Assembly: GCA_020637235.1 (NCBI GenBank)
Contig: JACJWG010000006.1
Coordinates: 124,001 to 188,000 of the forward strand
Reading direction: 5' to 3'
DNA length: 64,000 nt
From: Acidimicrobiaceae bacterium
GTDB taxonomy: Bacteria > Actinomycetota > Acidimicrobiia > Acidimicrobiales > Ilumatobacteraceae
A model generated the notes under the pieces. It saw only the letters and a program-made list of their open reading frames with translations. It was not told the origin of the DNA and made no database searches. Position numbers and translations under genes: made by a program. Below are positions 29,540 to 38,375 of this stretch, one piece after another (position 1 is the stretch's first letter; every line of letters starts with the position of its first letter).

Positions 29540-30912
29540 GCGGCGGGCTCCAGTGCGGCGCGCAGTGCCGCGCCGTCGGTCGGGACGACCTCCACCGGGC
29601 GCGGCAGGTCGGCGAGGGTGGTGCCGTCGAGGAAGCGTCCCTCGGACAGGCACACGTCGGGCAGCAGATAGCGGTGACCGGGAGGTTCTGCCTCCAGGAC
29701 TCGGCTGAGGTCGGCGCCCACCATCAGTCCCGTGACGGCCGTGTTGCCGCCGAAGAACTCGTTGCGCACCGGGATCACGCGCACGTCGCGATGGCCGAGC
29801 GAGGCGACGAGCGGACCGATCACCTGAGCACCGAACTCACCGGTGAGCACGCCGATCGGAGCGTCGCGGCGCGACCGCAACGTCACCGGTGACGTGGCGG
29901 CGCCGGCCCGCAACCCGGTGTACGCCGCAGGGTTGGGCGGTGGGGTGTCGACCGCAGCGAAGAAGCCGCGCTGCACACCGGTGGTGGTGTGCGCGAGGCC
30001 GAGGAACTCCTGCTCGAACGTGCGGGCCATACCGATCCCGTCCTCGTGCATGCCGAACCCCTCGTAGGCGTCGGCTGCCGGGAACGGTCGTCCGGTCATC
30101 AGGTAGTACTCGTCGGCGGCGAACACCATCCGCCGCCCCAGCACCCGCAGGAACACGTCCTGCCAGTCGTCGATCGCGTCGAGCACCGCGTTCGCCTCGT
30201 CGAGGGTGTGCAACCGCATCGACGACTCGGTGTTGAACCGGCTGAGCCCGAGGGGCACCACCGCCACCGACTCGAGTTCGGGATACCGGTCGAGCACATC
30301 GGCCAGGGTGCGGTCGAGCGCGGCACCGTCGTTGACCCCGGGGCACAGCACGATCTGACCACGCACCGCGATGCCGTGGTCGAGCAGGGCTCGCAGCCAG
30401 CGCAGACTCATCCCGCCACGAGGGTTGCGCAACATGCGGGCGCGCAGGTCCGGATCGGTGGCGTGGATGCTCACGTGCAGCGGCGACAGGCGCTCGGTCA
30501 CCACCCGTTCGAGGTCGGCCTCGGTGAAGCGGGTGAGGGTGGTGAAGTTGCCGTACAGGAACGACAGGCGGTAGTCGTCGTCCTTCAGGTACAGGCTGCG
30601 GCGCATCCCCTTCGGCAGCTGGTAGATGAAGCAGAACTCGCAGTGGTTGTCGCAGGTGCGCACCCGGTCGAACACCGCGCTCGACACCTCGGCGCCGAAG
30701 GGCTCGCCGGCGCGCTTGCTGACCGTCGTGCTGAGGTCGAGGCCGCCACGGCGGTAGTCGACGTCGAGGTCGGCCTCGTCGACGAGGAGGCGCCACTCGA
30801 TGATGTCGCGGGGTACCTGTCCGTTGAGCGCGACGATCTCGTCGCCCGCGCACAGTCCGGCCGCCTCGGCGGCCGAGCCTGCCGAGATGTTGACGACCAC
30901 CGGAGCTGACAC
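29536..30912 (-). CDS. DUF512 radical SAM protein with PDZ domain
   Basis: 458 residues. Residues 1-60 form a PDZ-like domain (AGSAAEAAGLCAGDEIVALN). A radical-SAM-like cysteine cluster CDNHCEFCF follows at about 88-96. The central region has PLHVSIHATDPDLRARML and IVLCPGVNDG. The C-terminal DUF512 domain includes GVLTGEFGAQVIGPLV and VRNEFFGGNTAVTGLMVGAD. The reaction is unknown for the family. Genes of this type are often adjacent to der in actinobacteria and other phyla, and here the stop overlaps the der ATG, so a link to ribosome or RNA maturation is plausible but unproven. The likely cofactor is [4Fe-4S] plus SAM. Confidence 0.9.
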   Translation of the reverse strand: MSAPVVVNISAGSAAEAAGLCAGDEIVALNGQVPRDIIEWRLLVDEADLDVDYRRGGLDLSTTVSKRAGEPFGAEVSSAVFDRVRTCDNHCEFCFIYQLPKGMRRSLYLKDDDYRLSFLYGNFTTLTRFTEADLERVVTERLSPLHVSIHATDPDLRARMLRNPRGGMSLRWLRALLDHGIAVRGQIVLCPGVNDGAALDRTLADVLDRYPELESVAVVPLGLSRFNTESSMRLHTLDEANAVLDAIDDWQDVFLRVLGRRMVFAADEYYLMTGRPFPAADAYEGFGMHEDGIGMARTFEQEFLGLAHTTTGVQRGFFAAVDTPPPNPAAYTGLRAGAATSPVTLRSRRDAPIGVLTGEFGAQVIGPLVASLGHRDVRVIPVRNEFFGGNTAVTGLMVGADLSRVLEAEPPGHRYLLPDVCLSEGRFLDGTTLADLPRPVEVVPTDGAALRAALEPAA

Positions 30913-30980
30913 GTCCGTCGAGGCTACCGGGCACGTCGCACGGCACGTCCCGGCGCCCCGAGCCGTGCTCGACGCACCGA

Positions 30981-30986
30981 TAGCCT
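30981..30986 (+). promoter_or_regulatory. -10 box TAGCCT, leaderless start of ispH
   Basis: TAGCCT, 6 nt, then the GTG at 30993. No ribosome site precedes the GTG. Confidence 0.5.
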
Positions 30987-30992
30987 GGCCGC

Positions 30993-32030
30993 GTGGACGT
31001 GGATCGGGTGCTGCTCGCCGAACCTCGGGGCTTCTGCGCCGGGGTGGAGATGGCGATCAAGGCGTTGGCCTGGATGGTGCGCAGCTTCCCGCCGCCGGTG
31101 TACTGCTACCACGAGATCGTGCACAACCAGATCGTGGTCGAGCGCTTCGAGAAACAGGGCGTCATCTTCGTCGACGACATCGCCGAGGTGCCGCCCGGCA
31201 GCCCGATCATGCTGTCGGCCCACGGCTCGGCACCGGAGGTCGTCGCCGCCGCCCGTCATCGGGGCAGCTACGTGGTCGACTCGGTGTGCCCGCTCGTCAC
31301 CAAGGTGCACCACGAGGTGAAGGTGCGCGCCGGCAAGGGCTATCGCATCGTCTACGTCGGCCACGAGGGGCACGAGGAAGCCGTCGGCACGATGGCCGTC
31401 GCCCCGGCCTCGATCAGCCGCGTCGAGAGCGTCGCCGAGGTCGCCGCGCTGCCGGTGTTCGACGAGCCGGTGGCGTTGCTCGCGCAGACCACGCTGTCGC
31501 ACCGCGACTGGGCCGACGTGGCCGTCGCCGTGAAGGGACGGTTCCCCGACACGTGGACGCCCGGACGCAGCGACCTCTGCTTCGCCACCACCAACCGCCA
31601 GTCGGCGCTCATGGCGATCGCCGATCGCTGCGATGCGATCGTGGTGATCGGCTCGGCGAACTCGTCGAACACCCGGGCACTCGAGAAGCTGGCCGTCCAG
31701 GCCGGGGCGCCACGGGTGTACCGCGTGAACGAGGCCGAGGAACTGCCCGACGACCTCACCGGCACCGTCGGCGTCACCGCCGGCGCCTCGGCGCCCGAGG
31801 AACTGGTCGACGCCGTGATCCGACGGCTCGCACCACGCGACGGCGTCGAGCGCGTGCGGGTCACCGACGAGGACGAGTACTTCCCGCCGCCGCGCAACAT
31901 CCGCGACCTGCAGGTGGCGATCACCACCGCTGCGGCGACGATGCTCGGCGCCGACGCCGGACGGCTCAGCTTCGCCGACGACCGCGAGCGCGCGGCCAGC
32001 GACGTGCTCGACGCGCTGCGGCCGCGCTGA
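30993..32030 (+). CDS. ispH: 4-hydroxy-3-methylbut-2-enyl diphosphate reductase
   Basis: 345 residues, including the normal IspH core. The three cluster cysteines are in PRGFCAGVEMAIKAL, DSVCPLVTKVHHE and DLCFATTNRQ. Substrate-binding His and Ser/Thr residues are in HEIVHN, SAHGSAPEV, GHEGHEEAVGT and VTAGASAPEELVD. It makes IPP and DMAPP in the last step of the MEP pathway. The GTG at 30993 is the only start upstream of the conserved N-terminus (DVDRVLLAEPRGFCAG). The downstream MFS gene begins 3 bp after the stop, so the two are probably co-transcribed. Confidence 0.97.
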   Translation: MDVDRVLLAEPRGFCAGVEMAIKALAWMVRSFPPPVYCYHEIVHNQIVVERFEKQGVIFVDDIAEVPPGSPIMLSAHGSAPEVVAAARHRGSYVVDSVCPLVTKVHHEVKVRAGKGYRIVYVGHEGHEEAVGTMAVAPASISRVESVAEVAALPVFDEPVALLAQTTLSHRDWADVAVAVKGRFPDTWTPGRSDLCFATTNRQSALMAIADRCDAIVVIGSANSSNTRALEKLAVQAGAPRVYRVNEAEELPDDLTGTVGVTAGASAPEELVDAVIRRLAPRDGVERVRVTDEDEYFPPPRNIRDLQVAITTAAATMLGADAGRLSFADDRERAASDVLDALRPR

Positions 32031-32033
32031 ACC

Positions 32034-33176
32034 GTGTCGGTCCCCGTCGCGACCACCACGAAGGCGGCGCGTCGCGACGGCCGAGTCGGGCTCGTCGTCG
32101 CCGTGCTGTCGATCGCGTTCGTCGGTTTCGGCGCCACGCTCGCTCTGCTGCCCGAGCGGGTGCGCGAGCTCGGCCACGGCGACCTGGCCGTCGGCGCCGC
32201 CGCCGGTGTGTTCCCCGCTGCGGCGATCGCCGGACGCCTGCTCTCGGGCCGCATGATCGATCGATCGGGCGCGCGGCTCACGCTCACCTGGGGCATCGCG
32301 CTCACGGCCGTCGGTTCAGCGGCGCTCGGACTCCCCCACCTGGCCGGCCTGCTGGTGGCCCGGGCGGTACAGGGGTTCGGGGACGGCCTCCTGTACACCG
32401 CCGCTGCCGCAGCCGCGCTCGAACTGGTGCCGGTCGCGCGCCGCGGGCAAGCGCTCGGATGGTTGAGCGCCGGGCTGTGGACGGGGCTCAGCCTCGGGGC
32501 CGCTGCCGGCCCGTGGTTCTCGGGGCTGCCGGCGGCCGGTGTCTCGGTGGCGGTCGTCACCGCGATCGGCCTCGCGCTGGTGCCGTTGCTGCCGCGGTCG
32601 GCGCCGTCCGGTGCGGGCGACGGGCGCTGGCTCGAGCGGCGGGCGGCTCGACCGGCGCTGGTCGTCGGCCTCACCAACTCGGGCTACGCGGCGATCACGG
32701 GCTTCGCGGTCCTGCTCGCCGATGGCCGCTTCGGACACGGCAACTGGTTGCTCACCACCTTCGGGGTCAGCCTGCTCGTGGTGCGCGGTGGTCTCGGCTT
32801 CGTGGCCGACCGGGTCCCGCCCCGTGCCGGGCTCACCGGCGCCTTCGGTGTGCTCGGCTTCGGGTTGCTCACGGTGTCGCTCAGCCCGTCGCTGCCGGTG
32901 GCCATCGTGGGGATCGTCATCTGCGCACTCGGGCACTCGCTGCCGTGGCCGATCCTGGTGACCACCACGATCGACGAACTCGGCGACGAACGACGGGGCG
33001 CCGTGATCGGCACCATGACCGCCGGTTTCGACATCACCGTGGCCGTGCTGCTCGTGGCCTTCGGCGGCGTGTCCGCGCTGGCCGGGCCGACGGCCGTGTT
33101 CGTGACGGCGATCGTGCTGGTCGGAGCGGCCCACATGGTGTCGCTGCCGCTCGCGCTGCGCCGCGCCACTGCCTGA
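32034..33176 (+). CDS. MFS transporter
   Basis: A 380-residue protein with about twelve hydrophobic helices. It shows major-facilitator loop features such as GRLLSGRMIDRSGARLTL between helices 2 and 3 and RGGLGFVADRVPPRAGL in the second half. The substrate is not predictable. The GTG start lies directly after ispH and lacks a clear promoter, so it is probably the second gene of that transcript. It might export or import a small molecule; a link to isoprenoid metabolism is only positional. Confidence 0.85.
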   Translation: MSVPVATTTKAARRDGRVGLVVAVLSIAFVGFGATLALLPERVRELGHGDLAVGAAAGVFPAAAIAGRLLSGRMIDRSGARLTLTWGIALTAVGSAALGLPHLAGLLVARAVQGFGDGLLYTAAAAAALELVPVARRGQALGWLSAGLWTGLSLGAAAGPWFSGLPAAGVSVAVVTAIGLALVPLLPRSAPSGAGDGRWLERRAARPALVVGLTNSGYAAITGFAVLLADGRFGHGNWLLTTFGVSLLVVRGGLGFVADRVPPRAGLTGAFGVLGFGLLTVSLSPSLPVAIVGIVICALGHSLPWPILVTTTIDELGDERRGAVIGTMTAGFDITVAVLLVAFGGVSALAGPTAVFVTAIVLVGAAHMVSLPLALRRATA

Positions 33177-33359
33177 CGCGCCCGTCGGACGCCGGCTGCC
33201 AGGCCCGGCCGGCGCTGCAGAACTTCTCGACGTCGAGGTTGTGGATCGAACGGGCGTTCGATAGGTTCAGCCGTGCTCCGCCGGAGCCAGATCGACCGAC
33301 AGGTCCACCGACATTCGGGACAGGACCATTCGGTCCGCGATCTGGTGAGAGGAGGAGCC

Positions 33360-34649
33360 GTGTCCGACGTACGAGATCTGCTGCACCGTCTCGCACGCCT
33401 GCTGTCGACCACTCCGACCGTCTGTGACGCCGACGCCGTGGCCGCGCTGCTCGCCGACCTGGCGCTGGTGCGGCGTGTGCTCGAGGGTCGCGAGATCGCC
33501 CTGATGTCCCGGCTGGCCGAGCTGGCCGATGTCGACGACTCGATCGATCCCGAGCGCATCAACGCCGCCGCCACCGCACGTCCCGCCCGCGCCGGTGCGG
33601 CGAGCGCCCGCCGGGCACGAGCGGCCACCTCGTCTCCCGAGCTGCGACGCGCGCTCGACGCCGGCTCGTTGTCGGGCGATTTCCTCGACGCCTGGCAGAC
33701 CGCGATCGGCCTCCTCCCCGAGCACCGCCGGGCCGAGCTGGCATCCCTCGAGGCGAGCCTCGTCGCCGTGGCGATCGCCGAACGCTGGACGATCGACCGG
33801 TTCCGCGACCGCCTCCGCCACGAGTCGCGCCGGATCGAGGACGACGGCGGACAGGGCCGGCTCGATCGACAGCGCCGCGGCGCCGGGGTGCGCGCGTGGA
33901 CCGATCGCCAGAGCGGGATGTGGTGCCTGTCCGGGCGGTTCGATCCGGAGACCGCGCTGTCGTTGCAGCAGCGTGTCGCCGACGAGCTCGAGCGGGTCTT
34001 CCACGGCGAGCGACCGGCGTCGTGCCCGGCCGACCCGTTGCTCGCCCAGGACTGGCTCCGGGCCCGCGCGCTGGCCAACCTGATCAACGGCCTCGGTGGT
34101 GCGGTCGGCGACCCCGAGATGATCATCGTCATCGATCAGCGAACGTACGAGCGGGGCGAGCACGCATCCACTCGCGTCGACTGCGGGGGTCTCGAGGTTC
34201 CGCTCGACGTGATCCGGGCGATCGCGGGGCGGGCGCGGTTCGTCCCGGTGGTGATCGATCGCCATGGCACGGTGATCCGCCAGGGCGCACCGGTGGGGTC
34301 GTACCGATCCGTGTTCGACTCCCTGGCACACCCGGTGGCGCTCGACCACGGGCGCACCCGGCGCGTCGCCTCACGCCACCAGCGCCGTGCGATGCGGGCG
34401 ATGTACCGGCGGTGCCCGGTGCCCGGATGCGAGCGGCACGTGTCGCTCACCGAGGCCCATCACGTGCAGTACTGGGAACTCGGCGGGCCGACCGATCTCG
34501 CCAATCTCCTCCCGTTGTGCCGGCATCATCACGACCGTGCCCACGCCGAGCGGTGGCAGATCGAGGTGCACCTCGACCGGTCGCTCACGATCCGGCGTCG
34601 AGGTCGGGTGACGATGAGCACCGGCCCGCCGGCAGCGCAGTGGGTCTGA
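33360..34649 (+). CDS. DUF222 / HNH endonuclease domain protein (13E12 repeat family)
   Basis: 429 residues. The N-terminal about 280 residues are the helical DUF222 region (LARLLSTTPTVCDADAVAAL, FLDAWQTAIGLLPEHRRAEL, RFDPETALSLQQRVADELER). The C-terminus is an HNH nuclease: CPVPGCERHVSLTEAHHVQY and LANLLPLCRHHHDRAH, with Cys pairs for zinc. The family is abundant in actinobacteria, often in many copies per genome, and its biological role is unclear. The GTG at 33360 is chosen because GAGGAGG precedes it by 3-5 nt; a longer frame from 33273 lacks a ribosome site. No sign of an intron or intein around it. Confidence 0.9.
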   Translation: MSDVRDLLHRLARLLSTTPTVCDADAVAALLADLALVRRVLEGREIALMSRLAELADVDDSIDPERINAAATARPARAGAASARRARAATSSPELRRALDAGSLSGDFLDAWQTAIGLLPEHRRAELASLEASLVAVAIAERWTIDRFRDRLRHESRRIEDDGGQGRLDRQRRGAGVRAWTDRQSGMWCLSGRFDPETALSLQQRVADELERVFHGERPASCPADPLLAQDWLRARALANLINGLGGAVGDPEMIIVIDQRTYERGEHASTRVDCGGLEVPLDVIRAIAGRARFVPVVIDRHGTVIRQGAPVGSYRSVFDSLAHPVALDHGRTRRVASRHQRRAMRAMYRRCPVPGCERHVSLTEAHHVQYWELGGPTDLANLLPLCRHHHDRAHAERWQIEVHLDRSLTIRRRGRVTMSTGPPAAQWV

Positions 34650-34779
34650 CCGACCCCGGCACCGGCGTGCCCGGGCGGCCTCGGCCCGACAGGTGCGCAC
34701 TCCTGGGCCACGATGGCGGGAGGGCGATGCCACGTGCACCGGTGGCTCCTTGACAACCGACGATCCGCGGACGGACGGA

Positions 34780-34785
34780 TACCGT
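34780..34785 (+). promoter_or_regulatory. -10 box TACCGT, leaderless start of the CopD-like gene
   Basis: TACCGT, 6 nt, then the GTG at 34792. A TTGACA at 34750-34755 is too far upstream (24 bp) to be its normal -35. Confidence 0.45.
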
Positions 34786-34791
34786 GGACGC

Positions 34792-35202
34792 GTGCTCTCC
34801 CCCACCGCATCCACGATCCGGCTGTTCCTGCACGTCCTCGCCGCAGCGGTCTGGGTGGGCGGTCAGTTCGCGCTGGCCGGCGTGGTGCCGGTCGTGCGCC
34901 GCGGCGCTCCCGAGCTGTCGCGGCCGGTGGCGCGAGGGTTCGCGAGGGTGGGATGGCCGGCGTTCGCCGTGCTCGTGCTGACCGGCATCTGGAACCTGAT
35001 CGCGATCGATGTCACCGACACCAGCACGGCGTATCAGGTGACCGTGTTCGTGAAGGTGCTCCTGGCGATGGTGGCCGCCGGTGCCGTCGTCGTGCACTCG
35101 GTCGGGCGCTCCAAGCTGGCGCTGGCCGCCGGTGGTGCGCTCGGTGCACTGGCATCGGTCGGCGCGATGTTCCTCGGCATCCTGCTCCACACCGGCAGCT
35201 GA
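34792..35202 (+). CDS. CopD-like integral membrane protein
   Basis: 136 residues with four predicted transmembrane helices. It starts STIRLFLHVLAAAVWVGGQF, the helix with the conserved His and WVGG found in CopD/DUF2269-type membrane proteins. VAGFARVGWPAFAVLVLTGI-type and VFVKVLLAMVAAGAVVVHS helices follow. CopD-like proteins are linked to copper homeostasis or haem-containing membrane functions; which applies here is unknown. The GTG with an upstream -10 box is preferred over a longer frame starting at 34693. Confidence 0.75.
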   Translation: MLSPTASTIRLFLHVLAAAVWVGGQFALAGVVPVVRRGAPELSRPVARGFARVGWPAFAVLVLTGIWNLIAIDVTDTSTAYQVTVFVKVLLAMVAAGAVVVHSVGRSKLALAAGGALGALASVGAMFLGILLHTGS

Positions 35203-35250
35203 CCGGAGCTGACGGAGCGGACCGGGACGCCGAGGTGTCGGCGGTGGCCG

Positions 35251-36453
35251 TCAGTTGCGGGGCACCTGGCTCCACGGGACGTCACGGTCGACGCGGACGT
35301 CGCCGGGCAGGCCGAGGACGCGCTCGCCCAGGATGTTGAGCATCACCTCGGTGGTGCCGCCCTCGATCGAGTTGGCGCGGCTGCGCAGGAACGACTTCTG
35401 CAGGGTGTCGAAGCCCATCGCCGTCTCCGGCCGCACCATCTCGTAGCTGCCGTACAGCATCGCGTCGGCGCCCATCAGGTCCATCACCTTGGCGTAGATG
35501 TCCTTGTTGAGGTTGGCCGACGCCATCTTGCCGATCGAGCCCTCGGGGCCCGGGTCGCCCATCTTGCGCATCTGGTTGGCGCGGATGTTGGTGAGCCGCA
35601 GCACCTCGGCACGGCTCCAGAGCTTCATCACCTCGTCGAGCGACGCCGCATCCTTGCGCTCGTCGGGCAGCTTCGACCACACGCCGGTGAGCGCCGAGAT
35701 CGTGCCCGAACCCTTCTGCGGGATCGAACCACCGATCGACACGCGCTCGTTCATCAGCGTGGTGAGCGACACACGCCACCCGTCACCCGGGTTGCCGAGC
35801 ATCTCGGCGGCGGGGATGCGGACGTCGGTGAAGTACACCTCGTTGAACTCGGCCTCGCCGGTCATCTGGCGCAACGGACGCACCTCCACACCAGGCGCCT
35901 GCATGTCGACCACGAATGCCGTGAGGCCGGCGTGCTTGACGGCCTCCGGGTCGGTGCGCACCACGAGCAGACCCCAGCGCGACAGGTGGGCGAGCGTGGT
36001 CCACACCTTCTGGCCGTTCACGATCCACTCGTCGCCGTCGCGCACGCCCTTCGACGACAGGCCGGCGAAGTCCGAACCCGAACCCGGCTCGCTGAAGAGC
36101 TGGCACCACACCTCCTCGCCGGTGAACAGCGGGCGCAGGTAGCGTTGCTTCTGCTCCTCGCTGCCCCACACCACCACGGTCGGGCCGGTCATGCCGTGGC
36201 CGATCGGATTGCGGTACATCGGGTTCGGTGCACCCTCGGCGTAGATCCGCTCGTTGATGAGCTTCTGCAGCTTCGGGTTGAGTCCCAGGCCGCCGTGACC
36301 CTCGGGGAAGTGCACCCAGGCGAGGCCCTTGTCGAACTGGGCGCCGAGGAACTCGGTCGGGGCGGTCGACTTCGGGGGGAACTCCGTGAGGAGTTGGTCG
36401 ACGAGATCGCTGACGCGCTGTTCGTCGGCGGTGAGCGTTTCGGTGACGGTCAT
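35251..36453 (-). CDS. Acyl-CoA dehydrogenase family protein
   Basis: 400 residues with the three-part acyl-CoA dehydrogenase fold. It shows WVHFPEGHGGLGLNPKLQKL, the FAD-binding CQLFSEPGSGSDFAGL and VNGQKVWTTLAHLSRWGLLV, LRQMTGEAEFNEVYFTDVRI, and the C-terminal SFLRSRANSIEGGTTEVMLN with the family Gly-rich contact. FAD-dependent alpha,beta-dehydrogenation of an acyl-CoA is expected; chain specificity is unknown. The ATG at 36453 has GGGGAG upstream on the minus strand. It resembles the long-chain or sterol-side-chain FadE branch of actinobacteria in length and motif style. It stands as a single gene. Confidence 0.93.
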   Translation of the reverse strand: MTVTETLTADEQRVSDLVDQLLTEFPPKSTAPTEFLGAQFDKGLAWVHFPEGHGGLGLNPKLQKLINERIYAEGAPNPMYRNPIGHGMTGPTVVVWGSEEQKQRYLRPLFTGEEVWCQLFSEPGSGSDFAGLSSKGVRDGDEWIVNGQKVWTTLAHLSRWGLLVVRTDPEAVKHAGLTAFVVDMQAPGVEVRPLRQMTGEAEFNEVYFTDVRIPAAEMLGNPGDGWRVSLTTLMNERVSIGGSIPQKGSGTISALTGVWSKLPDERKDAASLDEVMKLWSRAEVLRLTNIRANQMRKMGDPGPEGSIGKMASANLNKDIYAKVMDLMGADAMLYGSYEMVRPETAMGFDTLQKSFLRSRANSIEGGTTEVMLNILGERVLGLPGDVRVDRDVPWSQVPRN

Positions 36454-36620
36454 GACGGGTGGACTCCCCTGTGTGTGCCTCGAACCTGGACCGACCGGGT
36501 ACGAACCCGGACGTGCGGGAGGAACATCCGTTCCCCTCACGCGGACGTCCGCACAGTAGTTGCCCCCTCCGACGACGGCTCAACCGAGCCGTCCGCCGCC
36601 GGTCACACTCCCGTGCCGGC

Positions 36621-37667
36621 TCAGCGGCGGCGCAGCCCGACCCCCGTGAGGCGGTCGAGCTCGGCGACCACCGCCGCCCCGCCGGCGTCCAGGTCGAGCA
36701 CGGTGTCGAGGAACGCCCAGGCGGCGGCGACCTGCACCTGCATCTGCTCGCGCCAGCTGCGGCCGTCGGGGACACATGCGTCGGCGGCCGAGGCAGCCAG
36801 GTATTGGCGCACGATGTCCGGCAGGTGTGGCACGTGCGCAGCGAGTTCGGCGTACAGGGCGATGTCGCTGATCGCCTGGTGCCCGGCGCCGGCGAGGTCG
36901 ACCCGCCACGTCGGGGTGCCGCGCAGCAGCGCCCACGGGCGGTCGGCGTCGCTGTCGGCCGGCGTGACGCGGTCGCGACCGCTCACCACCAGCAGCGCCG
37001 GGCGGGTGATCCGCCCGAGCAGCGAATCGCTCATGGTGCGGGTGTACGGCTGGAACCCGACGACCGCCTTCACCCGGTCGTGCGGCGCCACCCCACGGGC
37101 GCCGGCCACCGTGGCGAACGCGGTGTAGGCACCGTACGAGTGGCCCATCAGCACGATCCGGTCGTGGTCGATCGCGTTCAGCACTCCCACCGGCAGCGCC
37201 GGATCGCCGTGGACGCACGCCCGGATCACCAGGTGCGCGTCGGCCACACGGTTCACCTCGTTCGTGCGGTCGTCGACGTGCGAACCGAGCAGCCAGTCGG
37301 TGAGCGCGTCGCCCGGGTGGTCGCTCGACACCACCACCGCCCCACGAGCGGCGAGCGCCTCGCACACGAGCGAGTACGCGAACCGCATCCCGGTGCGACC
37401 GTGGCTGAACACGATCAGCGGGTACGAGCCGGGGTGGGCGGGCGGATCGGCCAGCGCGCCGGCCGATGCGAACGACACCCCGGGGAAGAGCTCGTAGGAC
37501 GATCGCGTGCGCGCCGCGAGATCGTCGTCGGCAGGCTCGATCGCCGGGTACCAGACGTCGATCCCGAGCCGTCGCTGATCACGATCCGGGTCGATGAGCG
37601 CGGTCGAACATCGCCCGACGGAGTGGCGCTGCGGTTCGAGCGGTGCTCCGGCGGCGAGCACCGTCAC
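36621..37667 (-). CDS. Alpha/beta hydrolase (PAF-acetylhydrolase/chlorophyllase-like)
   Basis: 348 residues. The order is that of a PAF-acetylhydrolase-type serine hydrolase: WYPAIEP near the N-terminus, YPLIVFSHGRTGMRFAYSLV, VVVSSDHPGD, nucleophile Ser in VLMGHSYGAYTAFA, the Asp region LLVVSGRDRVTPADSD, and a C-terminal His in VDLAGAGHQAISD. No signal peptide. The ATG overlaps the stop of the flavin reductase gene (ATGA), so the two are coupled. The substrate is unknown; an ester or short acyl lipid is likely. Confidence 0.88.
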   Translation of the reverse strand: MTVLAAGAPLEPQRHSVGRCSTALIDPDRDQRRLGIDVWYPAIEPADDDLAARTRSSYELFPGVSFASAGALADPPAHPGSYPLIVFSHGRTGMRFAYSLVCEALAARGAVVVSSDHPGDALTDWLLGSHVDDRTNEVNRVADAHLVIRACVHGDPALPVGVLNAIDHDRIVLMGHSYGAYTAFATVAGARGVAPHDRVKAVVGFQPYTRTMSDSLLGRITRPALLVVSGRDRVTPADSDADRPWALLRGTPTWRVDLAGAGHQAISDIALYAELAAHVPHLPDIVRQYLAASAADACVPDGRSWREQMQVQVAAAWAFLDTVLDLDAGGAAVVAELDRLTGVGLRRR

Positions 37668-38251
37668 GGCTCGTCCGGCCCGTCGTCGTCGGGCGACGAG
37701 TCGAACCCGGCCGTGGCGAGCCGCTCGAGCAGTGCGTCACGGATGCTGACCCCCGGCTCGCGTGCCTTGTCGCCGGTGATCCGCCAGCCGAGCCGGCTCG
37801 AGTACAGCAGCGGTGGTTCCTTCAGCCGTCCCGGCCCCACTTCCACCACCCGGGCGAACAGCAGCTCGTGGTCGGCCATCTTCGTCTGCTGGAAGACCTC
37901 GCAGCGCAACCAGGCCACGCAGTTGCGCACCACGGGCAATCGCGAGTCGGGCAGTTCGTCCAGGTATTCGTCGGCGATGTAGCGGAACTTGCGTCCGGGA
38001 TAGCTGAAGTACTGACCGACATCCACCTGGTCGCCGGCGAGGATCGACACGGCGAACCGTCCGCTGGCCACCATCAGCGGATACGTGTCGTGCTTGGGCG
38101 ACACGCTGGCCATCACGATCGGCTCCTCGAAACTCACCTGGCTCACCCAGTGGCTGGTGTACGCCCGGCTGACGCCGTCGTGGTGAGCCCCCACCACCTC
38201 GACGCCCTTGATCATCTGGCCGAGGCTGCGCTTCAGGACGGGATCGATCAC
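37664..38251 (-). CDS. Flavin reductase-domain protein (DIM6/NTAB family)
   Basis: 195 residues with the split-barrel flavin reductase fold: VVGAHHDGVSRAYTSHWVSQ, EEPIVMASVSPKHDTYPL and RFAVSILAGDQVDVGQYFSY. It probably binds FMN and either reduces it for a partner monooxygenase or uses it directly. The GTG at 38251 begins at the conserved N-terminus; the longer frame extends toward the divergent neighbour without homology. Upstream of, and overlapping with, an alpha/beta hydrolase gene. Confidence 0.85.
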   Translation of the reverse strand: MIDPVLKRSLGQMIKGVEVVGAHHDGVSRAYTSHWVSQVSFEEPIVMASVSPKHDTYPLMVASGRFAVSILAGDQVDVGQYFSYPGRKFRYIADEYLDELPDSRLPVVRNCVAWLRCEVFQQTKMADHELLFARVVEVGPGRLKEPPLLYSSRLGWRITGDKAREPGVSIRDALLERLATAGFDSSPDDDGPDEP

Positions 38252-38375
38252 CACGCCAGTCTGATCGACGGCGCCGACGGCCGCACATCCTGATCGGACT
38301 CGGCAGCTCACCGATGAGAACGGGCCGCTGGCTCGGTCTGCACGCCGGACCCGCCCACGTCACCGAGGAGCCGTC

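Noticed and set aside
33360..34649. DUF222/HNH gene as a homing endonuclease or group II intron protein
   Set aside because: No intron core, reverse transcriptase or split host gene around it; the family is a common free-standing actinobacterial one.
34750..34755. TTGACA as -35 of the CopD-like gene
   Set aside because: The distance to the TACCGT box is 24 bp, too long for a normal promoter.
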